From: Anthracocystis setariae
Taxonomy: Eukaryota > Basidiomycota > Ustilaginomycetes > Ustilaginales > Ustilaginaceae
Length of the DNA stretch: 64,000 nt
Assembly (NCBI GenBank): GCA_928724745.1
Contig: CAKMXJ010000006.1
Span: 682,001 to 746,000, forward strand
Reading direction: 5' to 3'
Shown here: positions 46,953-58,949 of the stretch, piece by piece
How positions within the stretch are numbered: position 1 is the first letter of the stretch
How the letters are laid out: the number at the start of each line of letters is the position of its first letter
Position numbers and translations under genes: made by a program
The notes under the pieces: model-generated
The model's input: the letters and a program-made list of their open reading frames with translations, nothing else
Databases searched by the model: none
Told to the model about the DNA's origin: nothing

Positions 46953-49747
46953 ATGGCTCGCGGCGGCGGACGTGGAGGCGGACGAGGCGGTGGTCGTGGT
47001 CGTGGACGTGGAGGAGGACGAGGCCGTGGAGGTGGACGCGGTGGCGGACGAGGAGGTCACAACAGCGCTCCTCGAGCTTCGTTCTTCCCTAGCGACCAGA
47101 AGAACGCTCGCCTCGAGGCTTACTACATCGACCAAGGCATTCTTGACCCTTCCGAGTGGGCGACCTTCATGGACTACCTCCGCACTCCCCTTCCCACCAC
47201 CTTCCGACTTACCGCCGGCAAGGAGACCACACCACAGCTCTTGCAAGCACTCAAGGAGATCTACATCCCATTCTTATCCAATGTCACCTTCGATGGTGAG
47301 AAGGTCGAGCCGCCCAAGAACCTCCCCTGGTACCCCGACAACCTCGGATGGCACCTCAACACCAAGAAGACAGTCATCCGCAAGTCGCCCGAGTTCAAGC
47401 GTTTCCACCAGTTCCTCGTTCATGAGACCGATGTCGGATCCATCAGCCGTCAGGAAGCCGTGTCCATGCTGCCTCCACTCTTCCTCGACGTACAACCCCA
47501 TCACCTTGTTCTCGACATGTGCGCTGCACCTGGCTCCAAGACCGCTCAGCTCATCGAGTCGCTTCACTCTCCCTTCACCTCCTCTCCCAGCGCCTACAAC
47601 CCCATGCCAACCGGTCTCGTCATTGCAAACGATTCCGACACCAAGCGTGCCCACATGCTTGTCCACCAGTCTCAGCGTCTCCCTTCGCCCAACCTTCTCG
47701 TCACCAACCTGGATGCTTCCAACTACCAGTCCATCCAGGTGCCCTGGAAGGGCCCCGAAGAGTCAGCCGAGGTCATTCAGACGGCCATGAAGTACGACCG
47801 CATTCTCGCCGATGTTCCTTGCTCCGGTGATGGTACTATCCGCAAGAACGTCCCTATTTGGAAGGAGTGGACGCCCAACAACGCTGTCGGCCTGCACGCT
47901 CTTCAGCTCAAGATCCTCATTCGCGGTCTTAATCAGCTCCGCGAAGGTGGTCGTCTTGTCTACTCGACCTGCTCCATGAACCCGATCGAGAACGAGGCAG
48001 TTGTTGCCGAGGCTCTTCGCCGCTTTGAGGGTAAGGTCCGCATCGTCGACTGCAGCTCACGCATGCCAGAACTCGTTCGCCGACCTGGTCTCACCAACTG
48101 GAGGGCCGCTCCTGGCCGCGGTGCTCATCTCTTTGGCAAGTCTAAGTACGCCAAGGAGAAGGCTGCCACGTCTGCAGCTGCCGATGCTGCCGCCGCCGAT
48201 GGAGAGGCAGAGCTCGTTGATGCTGATATGAAGGATGCCGATGGTGAGGTTGACGAAACTGTTGCCGAAGCTGGGGCTGTTGGTGGCGATGCTGCCGAGA
48301 AGCAGGCTGATGCCGAGCAGCCCGAGATTGGTTCCGCCGAGTACCGTGATCGCCTTCCCGAGATTGCCTGGATCGACAATTGGGACCAGCTCAACGAGCT
48401 TGATGCCGACCTTGCCTCGCGCACGCCCAAGTCGCTCTGGCCTCAGGGTGACGAGGAAGCGCTCGGCACACAGCACTGCATGCGCCTGTACCCGCACTTG
48501 CAGGACACTGGTGGATTCTTCGTGGCATTGCTCGAAAAGGTGGGCAACGCGGACGACGAGGGCATGGCTGCTGGTATGATCCGTGCTATGGATCACCTCG
48601 ATGCTCAGCGTCCCGATGGTGAAAGTCTCGTTAACTCTGTCAAGCGCGAACTTTCGCCCGAGGCTGAGGCGGACGGTGCCCCCGCTGCCAAGAAGATCAA
48701 GGAGGAGGATGGTACTGCTACCCCTGCCGCTGCTGATACCGATGTTGAGGTCACGGACGGCGTGAAGGAGGACAAACATGCTGCCGACCGCGCCCGCAAG
48801 GCTGCTCAACAAAAGTCTGTCGCTGAGGGCCACGGTGTTCCGGGCGGCCTGCCTTACAAGGAGGATCCTTTCGCATACATCCCGCCATCAAATGACCAGG
48901 TTCAGGCATGCAAGAAGTTCTTCGACCTCAAGGACAGCTTCCCAATTCGCAACCTTCTTGTACGAAACGAAGACCACCAGCCGTTGCGATCTGTCTACCT
49001 GACCTCCACCACCGCTCGTGCCGTCATCACTGGAGGTGGCCCTGGCCGTGGTAACCACCCTCACATGAACCCGATCTTGCTTCGCCTGATTAACTGCGGT
49101 ATCAAGTCGCTCGGTCGTCAGGATGCTGGTCGGGATGGCACCCTCGAGTGCAAGTGGCGTATCATCTCGGATGGTTTGCTATCGATTCGCCCCCACATCC
49201 AGGAGCGCACCGTGCTCAAGGCTCAGCTGAAAGACCTTGCGTTTTTGATCGCTCACCACTACCCCATCCTGGACAACGTGCCGGGCGAATTTGGCGAGTT
49301 GCTCAAGACCAAGAAGATGGGCAGCTACATTATTGACGTGCTTCCATCCCTGCATGAGGGCAGGAAGCTCGACTACAAGCTCAGCTTCCCCATCTGGCGA
49401 GCTGTCAACAGTGTCAATCTGATGCTGGACAAGCAGGAGAAGAGGTAAGTTTTTTTTTTTTTTTTTTTTTTCCCAGCCGTGATGCAAATTTGCCCGAATT
49501 CCGTCTTTTCGTCGTTCTCAGAGCCTAAAAAAAAGAACTGACCATTTCCTCGATTCCCCTTCCTTTCCTCGCATCGTTTAATCTTGCCATCGTATCCAGT
49601 GCACTCTCGTTCCGAATCTTTGACACGGACCTCTCGAGTGCTGACGGTGGACGACAGTTTTCATCGCAGCCTTCCAAAAAGGACAAGAAGACTGCAACCA
49701 AGGACGCTGAAGCGCTTTCGGACGCAGAAGACGCTGCACGTGCCGCC
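46953..49747 (+). CDS. TRM4: tRNA (cytosine-5)-methyltransferase TRM4/NCL1 (NSUN2 family); frame continues into URA5
   Basis: Exon 1 (46953-49444) encodes an Arg/Gly-rich start (MARGGGRGGGRG), then the NSUN2 core. This has DMCAAPGSKTAQL for SAM binding, motif IV DVPCSGDGT (Cys290) and catalytic motif VI STCSMNPIENEAVV (Cys340). The fungal C-terminal domain ends LPSLHEGRKLDYKLSFPIWR. Unspliced, the frame stops at once (AGG TAA). A GTAAGT donor at 49445 and CAG acceptor at 49598-49599 instead add ALSFRIFDTDLSSADGGRQF, matching fungal Trm4 tails. That exon has no stop before the URA5 ATG. The enzyme makes m5C at several tRNA positions in the nucleus. ATG 46701 would add 84 residues; 46953 has the family start. 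Confidence 0.88.
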
Positions 49748-50503
49748 ATGTCGTCGTCGTCTACCACCGCCCCGGCGCCTGCCAAGGTCGAGCTTGCTGC
49801 CTACCAGTCCGAGTACATCCAGCTCGCCCTCGACAGTGCTATTCTCAAATTCGATGGACCGTATACGCTCAAGAGTGGTCGATTGAGCCCGTACTTCTTC
49901 AACGCGGGTTTGTTCAACACGGGTGCCAAGGTGGCTAAGGTGGCCGAGTGCTACGCCAAGAGGATTGTGGAGTCGGGGGTGCAGTTTGATGTGCTGTTTG
50001 GTCCTGCATACAAGGGGATTCCTCTTGCTGCTGCGACTGCCATGGCTTTGCAGTTGAACCATGGGATTGATGTTGGGTTCTGCTTCAACAGGAAGGAGGC
50101 GAAGACTCATGGTGAGGGTGGGTCTCTTGTCGGCGCTGAGCTCAAGGGTCGGGTTTTGATCCTTGACGATGTCATTACCGCCGGCACTGCCATCAACGAG
50201 GCGATGGAGATTTTGGCCTCGCAACCCTCGGCTCAACTCGTCGGCGTCGTTATCGCCCTCGATCGCCAGGAAAAATCCCAAACCGATGGAGTCGCTGGAA
50301 CAACATCCGCAATCACTCAGGTCGAAAAACGCTACAACACCCAAGTTTTCTCGGTCGTCACCCTCGACCAGATCATCGAGTTCATGAAACAAGACCCCAC
50401 AGCGTACGGCGAGAAGATCACCAAGATGAACCAGTACAGAATCCAGTACGGCACCTCAGACCTCGCAAAGGCGGAGGCCGCCGCCACTGCTGCCAGCAAC
50501 TAA
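49748..50503 (+). CDS. URA5: Orotate phosphoribosyltransferase (in frame with the TRM4 tail)
   Basis: From ATG 49748 the 251 residues form a complete OPRT. They include YQSEYIQLALDSAILKFDGPY, the conserved TLKSGRLSPYFFNAGLF, GPAYKGIPLAAATAMAL, FNRKEAKTHGEGG (catalytic flexible loop) and the PRPP-binding VLILDDVITAGTA, closing with a helical Ala-rich tail. It joins orotate to PRPP to make OMP in pyrimidine synthesis. The ATG is downstream of, and in frame with, the last TRM4 exon (49600 onward) with no stop between, so the enzyme may be made as part of a ~1,131-residue Trm4-OPRT polypeptide, from an internal promoter, or both. No decarboxylase domain is fused. GLN4 converges only 190 bases away. 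Confidence 0.93.
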   Translation: MSSSSTTAPAPAKVELAAYQSEYIQLALDSAILKFDGPYTLKSGRLSPYFFNAGLFNTGAKVAKVAECYAKRIVESGVQFDVLFGPAYKGIPLAAATAMALQLNHGIDVGFCFNRKEAKTHGEGGSLVGAELKGRVLILDDVITAGTAINEAMEILASQPSAQLVGVVIALDRQEKSQTDGVAGTTSAITQVEKRYNTQVFSVVTLDQIIEFMKQDPTAYGEKITKMNQYRIQYGTSDLAKAEAAATAASN

Positions 50504-50694
50504 TCTCGAGTTGTCGAGACACCCGAAGCCCGAATTCTGTATAGAAATCTCCCTCAATGCATGCCGTTCGATCGTTCGTTCCGCCCTGAGCTCATCACAA
50601 CCCCACTTGAACCAGCCGAGGAAAGCTATGACCGTGATAAAGACACATGAAGTTGCACTGTCATACCGGATCTATGCTGAGACTGTGAAAAGCT

Positions 50695-53458
50695 TTACTT
50701 CTTCTTAGCATCCTCCTTGAGACTGACGATGCGATTGAGCACGATAGGCCCACGCTGGGTTTTGTCGCCAAAGAGATGCAGATCACCACTGAGACGGTCG
50801 AGCGCAAAGTAAGCCGTGCGCATACCCTGGAAGCGCACAAGCTCCTTGCCAACGAGCTGTTGAGCTGTACGCTCGGGAGCACCTTGACCTGCACCCTCGG
50901 TCGCAGCCGTCTCGATCTGGCTCCTCGCCTTCTTCGCATCCTCCTGCGCCCTCTTGGTTCGCTCAACAGCCTCGATGCGAGCCTGCTCAATACTGCGCTT
51001 GGCAACATCCCAGAACCCGACCTCCACCAACGCGCCCTTGACCACCTCGAGCGAGTCGCGATTAACGTGGTCAAGGAAGTTGTCCTCAGCAGCCGGGTCG
51101 TCGCAAGTGAACAGCTGATGAAAGATGCGCGTCTCGTCCACCCTGACTGGGCTGTTCGAAGCGGCATGCTCGCCAACCCACTGGATGTACGTCTTGGGCT
51201 TGGGCGTGCTGGCATCGCCGTAAGTTGCAATCACCTCGATGGGCTCACCCTTCTCGTTCGTCTTGAACGACTTGCAAGTGATGGGGTAAGGCACCTGCAG
51301 CAGACCCACCGTCTTGCCTGGTGCCAAACGGAAGTAGTCCTTGCTGTCCTCGGTACGGAAGTCGGAGGCATCAATGTAGACGGTGCGAGTGAACGGGATC
51401 TTGTTGGTGCCCATCTCGGGTGCCTTGGGGTGCAGAGGCTTCTCGAGCTCCTGGAAGTGGTCTTGCGCAAGGTTTTCAATGGTGACCTTGAGCGGGTTGA
51501 GCACCATCATGAGTCGCGGTGTTGAGAACTCGAGGTACTGTCGGACGGCCTGGTCGAAACGGCTGATCTGAATAGTGGTCTTGGATGTGGTGACACCCAG
51601 CGCGCTGACAAAGGACAGGATGGCACCAGGAGGCACACCGCGTCGCCTGAGAGCAATGAGGGTGAACATGCGCGGGTCATCCCAGTCCTCAATGTAGCCT
51701 TCCTTGACGAGTTTGAGGATCTTACGCTTGGACATGACGGTACCCTGCAGCGCAAGGCGACCGTACTCGGACTGGCGGGGCTTGTACACCTCGAGGGCAT
51801 CGCACAACCAGTCGTATGATTCGCGCGAGAGGATGAACTCGGTGGTGCAGAGCGAATGGCTGATGTTTTCGAAGCTATCGACGAGACAGTGGGTGAAATC
51901 GTAGGTGGGATAGATGCACCATTGTTTGCCAGTTCGGTGATGCGAGGCCTCGAGGACACGGTAGGCGATCAGATCCCACATCTGGGGGTTGCCGTTCTCG
52001 ATATCCTGCTTCATACGAAGAGTGACCTTGCCGGGAGGGTACTTGCCGTTCTTCATGTCCTCAAAGTCCTGGAGAGATTCCTCGATGGGACGGTCGCGGT
52101 AGCGAGAGGGCTTGCGTGGACCTCGCTCGGGACCACCTCGCTGCTCCTTGATCTCGTCTGGAGTTGAGTGATCGACATAGGCCTTGCCACGCTTGATGAG
52201 CTCGACTGCCAGCTCATAGAGCTGCTGGAAGTAGTCACTCGAGTAGGTGACCTTGAACGGCTCGAAGCCAAGCCAGCGAATGGTCTCGAGGATGCTGGTG
52301 ACGTACTTTTCCTCCTCAGCCTCAGGGTTGGTGTCATCGTAGCGAAGATAGCAGAGGCCGCCATGGTAGCGGGCAAAGCCAAAGTTGACGGCGATAGCCT
52401 TGCTGTGGCCGATGTGAAGGAATCCGTTTGGCTCTGGTGGGAAACGGGTCATGACCATGCCCTTGGTGGCGGCGAGGTGCTGCTCCCTGAGCTCTGGCTT
52501 GATCTGAGGGTTCTCTCCTGGCTTGTGGAGGTTGGCTAGGAAGCCTTCCTTGAACATGGCATCAGGATCGACGGGGCCAGCGTTGGCGGAGGCGTCCTTC
52601 TTGGCGTCAGCAGAAGCAGAAGCAGCAGGTTTCTTCTTGTCCTTGGGTGGTGGGGCCTTTTTAGGACCATATGTTGCGAGAAGCACGGCATCGACGGCAC
52701 TCTTGACATCGACTGCGCTTGCCCATCGCATCTCAGGGGTGGCCTTGACACCTGCCAAAATGGAACCTAGCTTTGGCCATCCTTCGACAGGGTCCAACTG
52801 TGACTTGTGAGAGGCTACGTAAGCTTGCACGGCGTTGTGGCACTGCTCGGGGGTTACGACGATTCCTGTTTTGCCAGATAAGATGTAACGCAACACGCGT
52901 TAGCAAAGTTGTCAGAGGTTTGATAGCGAGAGCACACAGCAGCAACCGAATCAGATCATATAGAAACTGCATGCCATGGGGAGATGACTCTCCGGACGGC
53001 TCTAATACATGCGTTTTGGTTATTTTTATCTCATCATTTGAGGTTGGTGCTGATTTGCTCTGGATTCGGCGATGATGAAGATCAGACTTACCAACACCGC
53101 ACTCGTTGTCGAAAGAGGATTTATCTGGTTGGCCGTTGGCAGTGGCGAGATATTTGTATGCTGCGTTGACTTGATCGGAGGATGTGAGGCTGTCATCGAG
53201 GATGCGTGAGACGATGTAATCTCTGCTGGCCTTGTTGGAAGCTTCGTTGGCAGTTGATGCCGAGATGATGAGCGCGGAAGCCTTGGGATCGACGGTCTTG
53301 GAGGTAAGGTGGTTGTCAGCAATGACGCTTTCCAGCGCGGCTGTGTACTTTGCATTTGTGAGAGTTTCGATGGCCCTGTTTCCGCTCAGATTCAGCGACT
53401 CGAAAAGCTTGAGCAGCCGAGCATTGTGCGGATCGTTGACGTCGACCTTGGGCGGCAT
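50695..53458 (-). CDS. GLN4: Glutaminyl-tRNA synthetase, one intron
   Basis: Exons 53092-53458 and 50695-52865 join over a 226-base intron (GTAAGT...AACAG) to an 845-residue enzyme. The eukaryotic N-terminal domain (about 1-200) crosses the junction at NECGVG|IVVTPEQ. A Lys/Ala-rich linker with APPPKDKKKP follows, then the class I core. HIGH is FLHIGHSKA (His273), the second signature VMSKRKI (residues 499-505), and the C-terminal beta-barrel domains end in KEDAKKK. It charges tRNA-Gln in the cytosol. The exon-2 ORF alone looks N-terminally short; the spliced exon supplies MPPKVDVNDPHNARLLKLFE. Convergent with URA5. Confidence 0.95.
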
Positions 53459-55473
53459 TTTGAAAGGTAGGGTGAGTTGACAAAGTCTAGGGTATGATGC
53501 AGCTACGCTGCTTGCCACGAAAAAGGATGATCGCCAAGAGGGTGATGTGGCAGCGTAGATGTAGGAAAGAAAGCAGTCGAGAGGAGAAAAGATAAAGCTC
53601 AGCCGTTGATTGGTGTTGTGGGCTGCCGCGTTTTTCGACTTTTTTTTTCTGTTTTTGGACGAGAAAGGCAAGGCTACGCTGGCTCGAGCGCCAAAAAAAA
53701 GAAAAAACGGGATCACCGTCAAGCCCGATCGTGTGATGGTGGTGCTCGTTGATTGCCAGATGTTGGTTGCATTGCATAGGTGCAGTGCGGCTCAGCTGTG
53801 ACTCATTTGGGCATGCTTATCGCAAATCTATCACATCCTCTGGTCAGAGCACAAGTGGCCACAGAGAGCCTAACACGAATGTGCTCGATCATCGCTGCAC
53901 TGAAATGTACCGGGAGCAAGTTGAGGCAACGAGAAGCCGAGTCAGATGTGTATGCTACTCTGTTGCAGACTTTTCAGTGTTGTCAATTTGGGCAGACTGT
54001 TGCATGAGCTTGAGCCTTCAGGTAGCTAGCTGCATGTAACACTCAAACACCAATGGGTCAGAGCTGGACGAGACTAGAGCAGCACTTTGACCGCGGTGCA
54101 TCCAGCCTTACACCATATACCTTGAATGCAACTCTGTCATCTAATCGGCACTCTTTTTATAAGGCAAAACGAGCGTCGACAGAACCGATGGGATCACCAT
54201 GGTAATGAATCGGGCAATGCCGAACGATGAACGAGAGCGGATGATTGGGGGATGCACCGACTGACACAACTGTCCCGACTGTCCCGACCAGCTCTGCAGA
54301 AGCGGGCAAGTTGGTCTCGACTCTTTTGCCTCGAATCGAATTTGCAGCCCTAATTTTTGAAGGATTTGACACGCACGCACAACGCCACATTCCGGGTTGA
54401 TGGTTGATAGAGGCTTGACGTTCACAGAGTCCTAGTCAGAACCGATCCTGATTGTGCGGTACAGAAATCATATCGCAAGCTTGTTAACAGCGGCCACTGA
54501 AAACAGAAAGCGAGCTGATCAAAGCGACAGAAAGGGGTATTGTAAAAAAGGTGAACGCTGCATCCTGTACAGTACTGCAGACCAATGACCGCCATCAAGA
54601 AAGAAAAAGAGGAGGAAAACGGAAGGAAAAAGGCTGCAGGAAGCCGCGTCTGAGCTTGGTTCGCTTGGATCTATGCAGGCACTATTTCGGTGGCGTCTGT
54701 GCGGCGAACAGCGCACGAGCTCCTTTGTCTCTCTCACTCACAGACTTGCTACTGTACTCGAAGACAGAGACAGAGTGTGAGACGAGCCAGCCTATCATAC
54801 AGTAAATTCGTTTCTTCTTGCTTTGTGCAGGCACGCTGCTTGTCTGCCTTAGTTGATCTGTTTTCCTCAAGCCAAGAGCCAATTTGGCTGCACCGCGTAC
54901 TGTAGTTGATCCCGTAGGCTCATACACGCTTCCCCGCCCTACACCGTGCCGTACTGTACTGTACTGTACTGTACTGTACTGTATGTGGTCCCAAATCCGT
55001 CTTGGTCCCCACCCTGGCAATGTGAATCTTTTGACTGCCTGCCAATTTTTGTCTCGCTTTCATTGCCAATGATCCCCTCCCCACGTTTCAACCTTGATCA
55101 CACTTCATCTTGACCGTCGACGTCTCCCCTCTTTCCCTTCCATCTCCTAGCACTTCCCTGCACACCACGCCTACACCTTCTTCGCAATCCGTTCCTCCGT
55201 CCTCTCGTTCTCCATCCGCGCATCACACTCCGAAACGCAACCCAGCCCATCTTCATAGATCACTCGCCTACCGAACCAAGGGCCGCATCCAAATCCAAAC
55301 CCACGCAGCTCATCTCAGCCTTCTCTGCACTACCTCGGGATCGCTTCTCAGCATCATACTAGTCGCACGCCTGCGCTCCATCTTGCCTCCCCTGCGTGAA
55401 TCCATCCGGCGCTGTACCGGTTCTGCCACGTCAAAACTCGACTCTCCCTACACATAGTACTACACTACACAAG
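53459..55473. promoter_or_regulatory. Divergent GLN4 / GPA1 upstream region
   Basis: Two kilobases with no supported gene. It contains GTACAGTA near 54567, TACTGTAC near 54751, and a tandem (TACTG) array at about 54951-54982. The 300 bases before GPA1 are C/T-rich leader. Confidence 0.6.
54951..54982. repeat. Tandem GTACT pentanucleotide array upstream of GPA1
   Basis: About six perfect copies of a five-base unit (GTACT), each junction forming TACTGTAC. It is the densest copy of a motif that recurs in other long gaps of this window. Confidence 0.9.
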
Positions 55474-56535
55474 ATGGGTTGTGGCGCTTCCAAAGTAGAC
55501 AAGGAGGGGCAGGCGCGCAACGATGCCATCGAAGCGCAGCTCAAGAAGGACCGTCTGGCGCAAAAGAATGAGATCAAGATGCTGTTGCTCGGCGCCGGAG
55601 AGTCGGGCAAATCCACCATCCTCAAACAGATGAAGCTCATCAACCATGGCTCATATACCCGCGAGGAGCGCGAATCGTACAAGGAGATCATCTTCTCCAA
55701 CACCGTACAGTCGATGCGTGTCATGCTCGATGCCATGGAGCGGCTCGATATCCCGCTCGCAGATGCTTCCAACGCACCACGTGCAGAGATCATCCTCGGT
55801 CTCTCGCCCAACATTGAATCCGATTCGCTTCCCACCGAGGTGGTGGATGCCATCCACGGCTTGTGGCAGGATTCAGGTGTTCAGGCGTGTTTTGCACGAA
55901 GTCGCGAATACCAGTTGAACGACTCGGCGAAATACTACTTTGACTCGATCCAGCGCATGGCCGAACCAAACTACCTCCCCACGGACCAGGATGTTTTGCG
56001 CTCGCGAGTCAAGACCACCGGTATCACAGAAACCCATTTCCAAATTGGCGAGCTCAACTACAAACTGTTTGACGTCGGAGGACAGCGTTCGGAGCGTAAA
56101 AAGTGGATCCACTGCTTTGAAAACGTGACCGCGATCATCTTCCTCGTGGCGATTTCCGAGTACGATCAGCTGTTGTACGAGGATGAGAACGTCAACCGTA
56201 TGCAGGAGGCGTTGACGTTGTTTGACAGCATTTGCAATTCGCGCTGGTTTGTCAAGACGTCGATCATTCTGTTCCTTAACAAGATTGATCTGTTCAAGCA
56301 GAAACTGCCCATCTCGCCCATGGCGGATTACTTTAGCGACTACACGGGTGGCGATGACTACAACTCGGCTTGCGAGTACATTGTCAACAGGTTTGTCAGT
56401 CTCAACCAGAGCGACGCCAAGACGATCTACACGCATTTCACGTGTGCCACAGATACGACCCAGATCAAGTTCGTCATGTCTGCTGTTAACGATATCATCA
56501 TCCAGGTCAACTTGAGGGACTGCGGTTTGCTCTAG
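55474..56535 (+). CDS. GPA1: Heterotrimeric G-protein alpha subunit (Gpa1-like, Gi class)
   Basis: The 353-residue product has every G-alpha landmark. MGCGASK carries N-myristoylation (Gly2) and palmitoylation (Cys3) sites. The P-loop is GAGESGKST (40-48), the switch region RVKTTGI, switch II DVGGQRSERKKW (from Asp200, catalytic Gln204), the guanine-specificity site FLNKIDLF (Asn269), and TCATDTT near the C-terminus. It ends DCGLL, with Cys four from the end as in Gi-type subunits. The start resembles smut Gpa1 rather than Gpa3, the subunit tied to pheromone/cAMP signalling in Ustilago. The role is membrane-anchored signal transduction from G-protein-coupled receptors; the specific pathway is not settled by sequence. 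Intronless. Confidence 0.95.
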   Translation: MGCGASKVDKEGQARNDAIEAQLKKDRLAQKNEIKMLLLGAGESGKSTILKQMKLINHGSYTREERESYKEIIFSNTVQSMRVMLDAMERLDIPLADASNAPRAEIILGLSPNIESDSLPTEVVDAIHGLWQDSGVQACFARSREYQLNDSAKYYFDSIQRMAEPNYLPTDQDVLRSRVKTTGITETHFQIGELNYKLFDVGGQRSERKKWIHCFENVTAIIFLVAISEYDQLLYEDENVNRMQEALTLFDSICNSRWFVKTSIILFLNKIDLFKQKLPISPMADYFSDYTGGDDYNSACEYIVNRFVSLNQSDAKTIYTHFTCATDTTQIKFVMSAVNDIIIQVNLRDCGLL

Positions 56536-57301
56536 TCCCGGGTCTTGGCGCTAATTTCTTTTTCAGATTACCCACCCCCATCTTTGTTGTAGAATCGTTG
56601 CATGCATGCATCCGTATTTCCACTTTTTCATTCCTGTTTTTGTCGAAGCGTGTGCCAAGGTGACAAGTTGACGATGCAGATGTAGGCGCCAAAGCAGGGA
56701 GCGGGTCTCGCCACTCGCTCTCTGTTAGGGCAGTAAATGGCTTGGTTGTTCAATGGCCCTTAATTGCCTCCCGCTACAGAAGTCTCGCTCCCTCTCGCAA
56801 AAAGGTTGGCGGTGCTCCAAAGCCGAGCTGATGATTTTGAATCAACATGCTCAGCTGTCACTCTTTCTCTCTTTGTGCAGGTGAGGCCACCCTCGATGGG
56901 GGGAGAGAAGTGGTCGCTGCTGTTGCACAAAGCTTCGTCTTGGTCTTCATCCAAGGTAGGCTGAAGGAATCGACGCAAGTTTCCTCAAGCTCAGTCACTC
57001 CTCTCTCCCTCTTTCGCTCTCTTTGTAGAGGCGTACTTGGCCAAGATAAGCGGTTCTGACCACCGCGACGGGGCAAAAAGTCGACAAAGCTGAGCGGCTT
57101 CTTAAGCTCACCACCATCTCTCTCTCACTTTTCAATCCATCGCCGAGGTGGGCCAAACCACGTGCAAAGTCGTTACAGTTGCCCCTCTCACACCCACTTG
57201 ACAGTCAAGTCTCATCAAAAGCAAAGAGCGACGAATAAATCATGTAAATCATAAGCGACGTGAAACGATTACAATACACAAAAGGCGAATCCCTTTTCTT
57301 T
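56536..57301. other. Convergent 3' region, GPA1 and JEN-type transporter
   Basis: About 770 bases with C/T-rich stretches and two loosely similar CTCTCTTTG-T-AG blocks near 56868-56880 and 57016-57030. No gene seen. Confidence 0.5.
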
Positions 57302-58949
57302 TCACGCCTTCTTCTCAATCTCCTCCTGCGAAGCAGACATCGAGGTGGTACCTGGGTATCTCTGGTCACCGACATGCTCGATGGCATCCTCGTCACCGAC
57401 TTGCTGACCAACATGACGCTTGAACTCTTCGACATCCGCTTTATGGTTACCGTCGATGTTGTCGACAACGTCAAACGTCGAGCCGCGCTTTTCGGGGCCG
57501 ACGAGTAGCACGCAGATGGTGAAAGCGCAAACCGCACCGAGCAAGATAGCCGACACCTTGGCATACGCAGGGATGTACCTAGCCACCGAAGCAGGCGACG
57601 AAGCAGTCCATTTAGGATTCACCGTCTTGAGGTTGGAACCGCCCACCGCCTCGATCTGAGAAGATCCCGCCGAGGCCGCGTTACCAAGCTGGTAAGCGAC
57701 ACCCGAGAAAGCGGCACGGAACGCCGCGGGCGAGATCTCGGAAAGGTAAACCGGAATCACACCCCAAGTACCCTGAACACCAAACTGCAGGAAGAACGCA
57801 CCGGCAGCCAGCGCACTGAACGAGTTGGGCAGAATCCACGCAGGAATCAACGCAGCCACCATAATGATGAACACGATCATGGTAAGACGACGTCCAAGAT
57901 ACTGCGACGTGAAACCAGAAACGAGACCACCGCAAACCGCACCGACGTTGGCAATGATGTTGGCCTTGGAAGACTGCTTGGCCGAAAGCAACTTGGACTT
58001 CTGAAGCATGGTAGGGTAGAGATCCTGACTAGCGTGCGACAGGAAATTCATACCAGCCATAAGGCACACAGCCCAGACGAAGCGAAGCGTATGCGTCTTG
58101 GCCATGTCCTTGACCTGCCTGCCGTACGCCTGGAATCCGGTCTCGCCAGGCTGCATGTTAGCCTCACGCTCTGCCTTCTGCTTGACAAAGAGGGGCGATT
58201 CGGGAAGAACTGCACGAATGCCAGCTGCGGCAGCCGAGAGTGCAGCACCGAGGTAGAAGAGCACGCGCCAGTTACCAGTCCTGTCGACCCAGGTCAGGTT
58301 GACAATGGTAGCGAAGATGGCACCCATAGCATAACCCTGCTGCATGAGACCAGAGAAGAGACCACGCGCGGCGATGGGCATGTTCTCAAGTGCATTGGCG
58401 GCTGCCAAACCCCAGATACCTCCCATACCGATTCCGAAGAAGGAACGCAGGACCAGGAACTGTTGATACGTCTTGATGTAGCCGGAACCAAGCGAGAAAG
58501 CGGCAATCAGAAGCAGGTTGGCAACCAGAGGCCATTTACGTCCGTATCTGTCCGAGATGACACTGTAAGAGAGAGAGAGAGAGAGAGACAAATGAAAGGA
58601 CAAGAGTCAGCGATGTTTGGATTGGGTCAAGAATAGCAATGCCGTGGTCCAATACTTACCCAAAGATGATAGCACCGACGGAGCGGAAGAGAAGGGTGAG
58701 GGTCATGGCAGTGGTGATGTCCGAGATGGGTCGGGCGAGCTCCTTGGAGAGGGCGGAGAAAGAGAGGGAGACGGCGAAGAAATCCCAGGCATCCATGGTC
58801 CAGGCGAACCAACCACAGAAGAGGTACGCCCAATCCATGGCGGAGAGCATGCGAGCGAGCTTGATGGGGTTGGGCGATTCGCCGTGGAGCTCGCGCTCGC
58901 GATCGGCCTTGGTAGGAAGCCTAAAGAGTCCGTTGGTGAAATCCTTCAT
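57302..58949 (-). CDS. JEN-type monocarboxylate/H+ symporter (MFS), one intron
   Basis: Exons 58660-58949 and 57302-58562 join over a 97-base intron (GTAAGT...TTACAG) to 516 residues. About twelve membrane segments carry MFS loop motifs such as VISDRYGRKWP between helices 2 and 3. The JEN signature N-x-x-[ST]-H-x-[ST]-Q-D-x-x-x-T is present as NFLSHASQDLYPT starting at Asn269. A hydrophilic C-tail follows. In yeast the family imports lactate, pyruvate and acetate at the plasma membrane and is glucose-repressed. The N-terminus is MKDFTNGLFRLPTKADRERE. The exon-2 ORF alone misses the first helices. A sialic-acid-type or general sugar transporter is less likely given the signature. Confidence 0.92.

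Noticed and set aside
49505..49528. Acceptor at 49520-49521 as the normal TRM4 splice site
   Set aside because: It removes the conserved Trm4 C-terminus and stops after two codons; kept only as a possible alternative isoform.
55110..55457. 115-codon plus-strand ORF just before GPA1
   Set aside because: Ser/Pro/Thr/His-rich translation of a C/T-rich 5' leader; it ends just before the GPA1 start.
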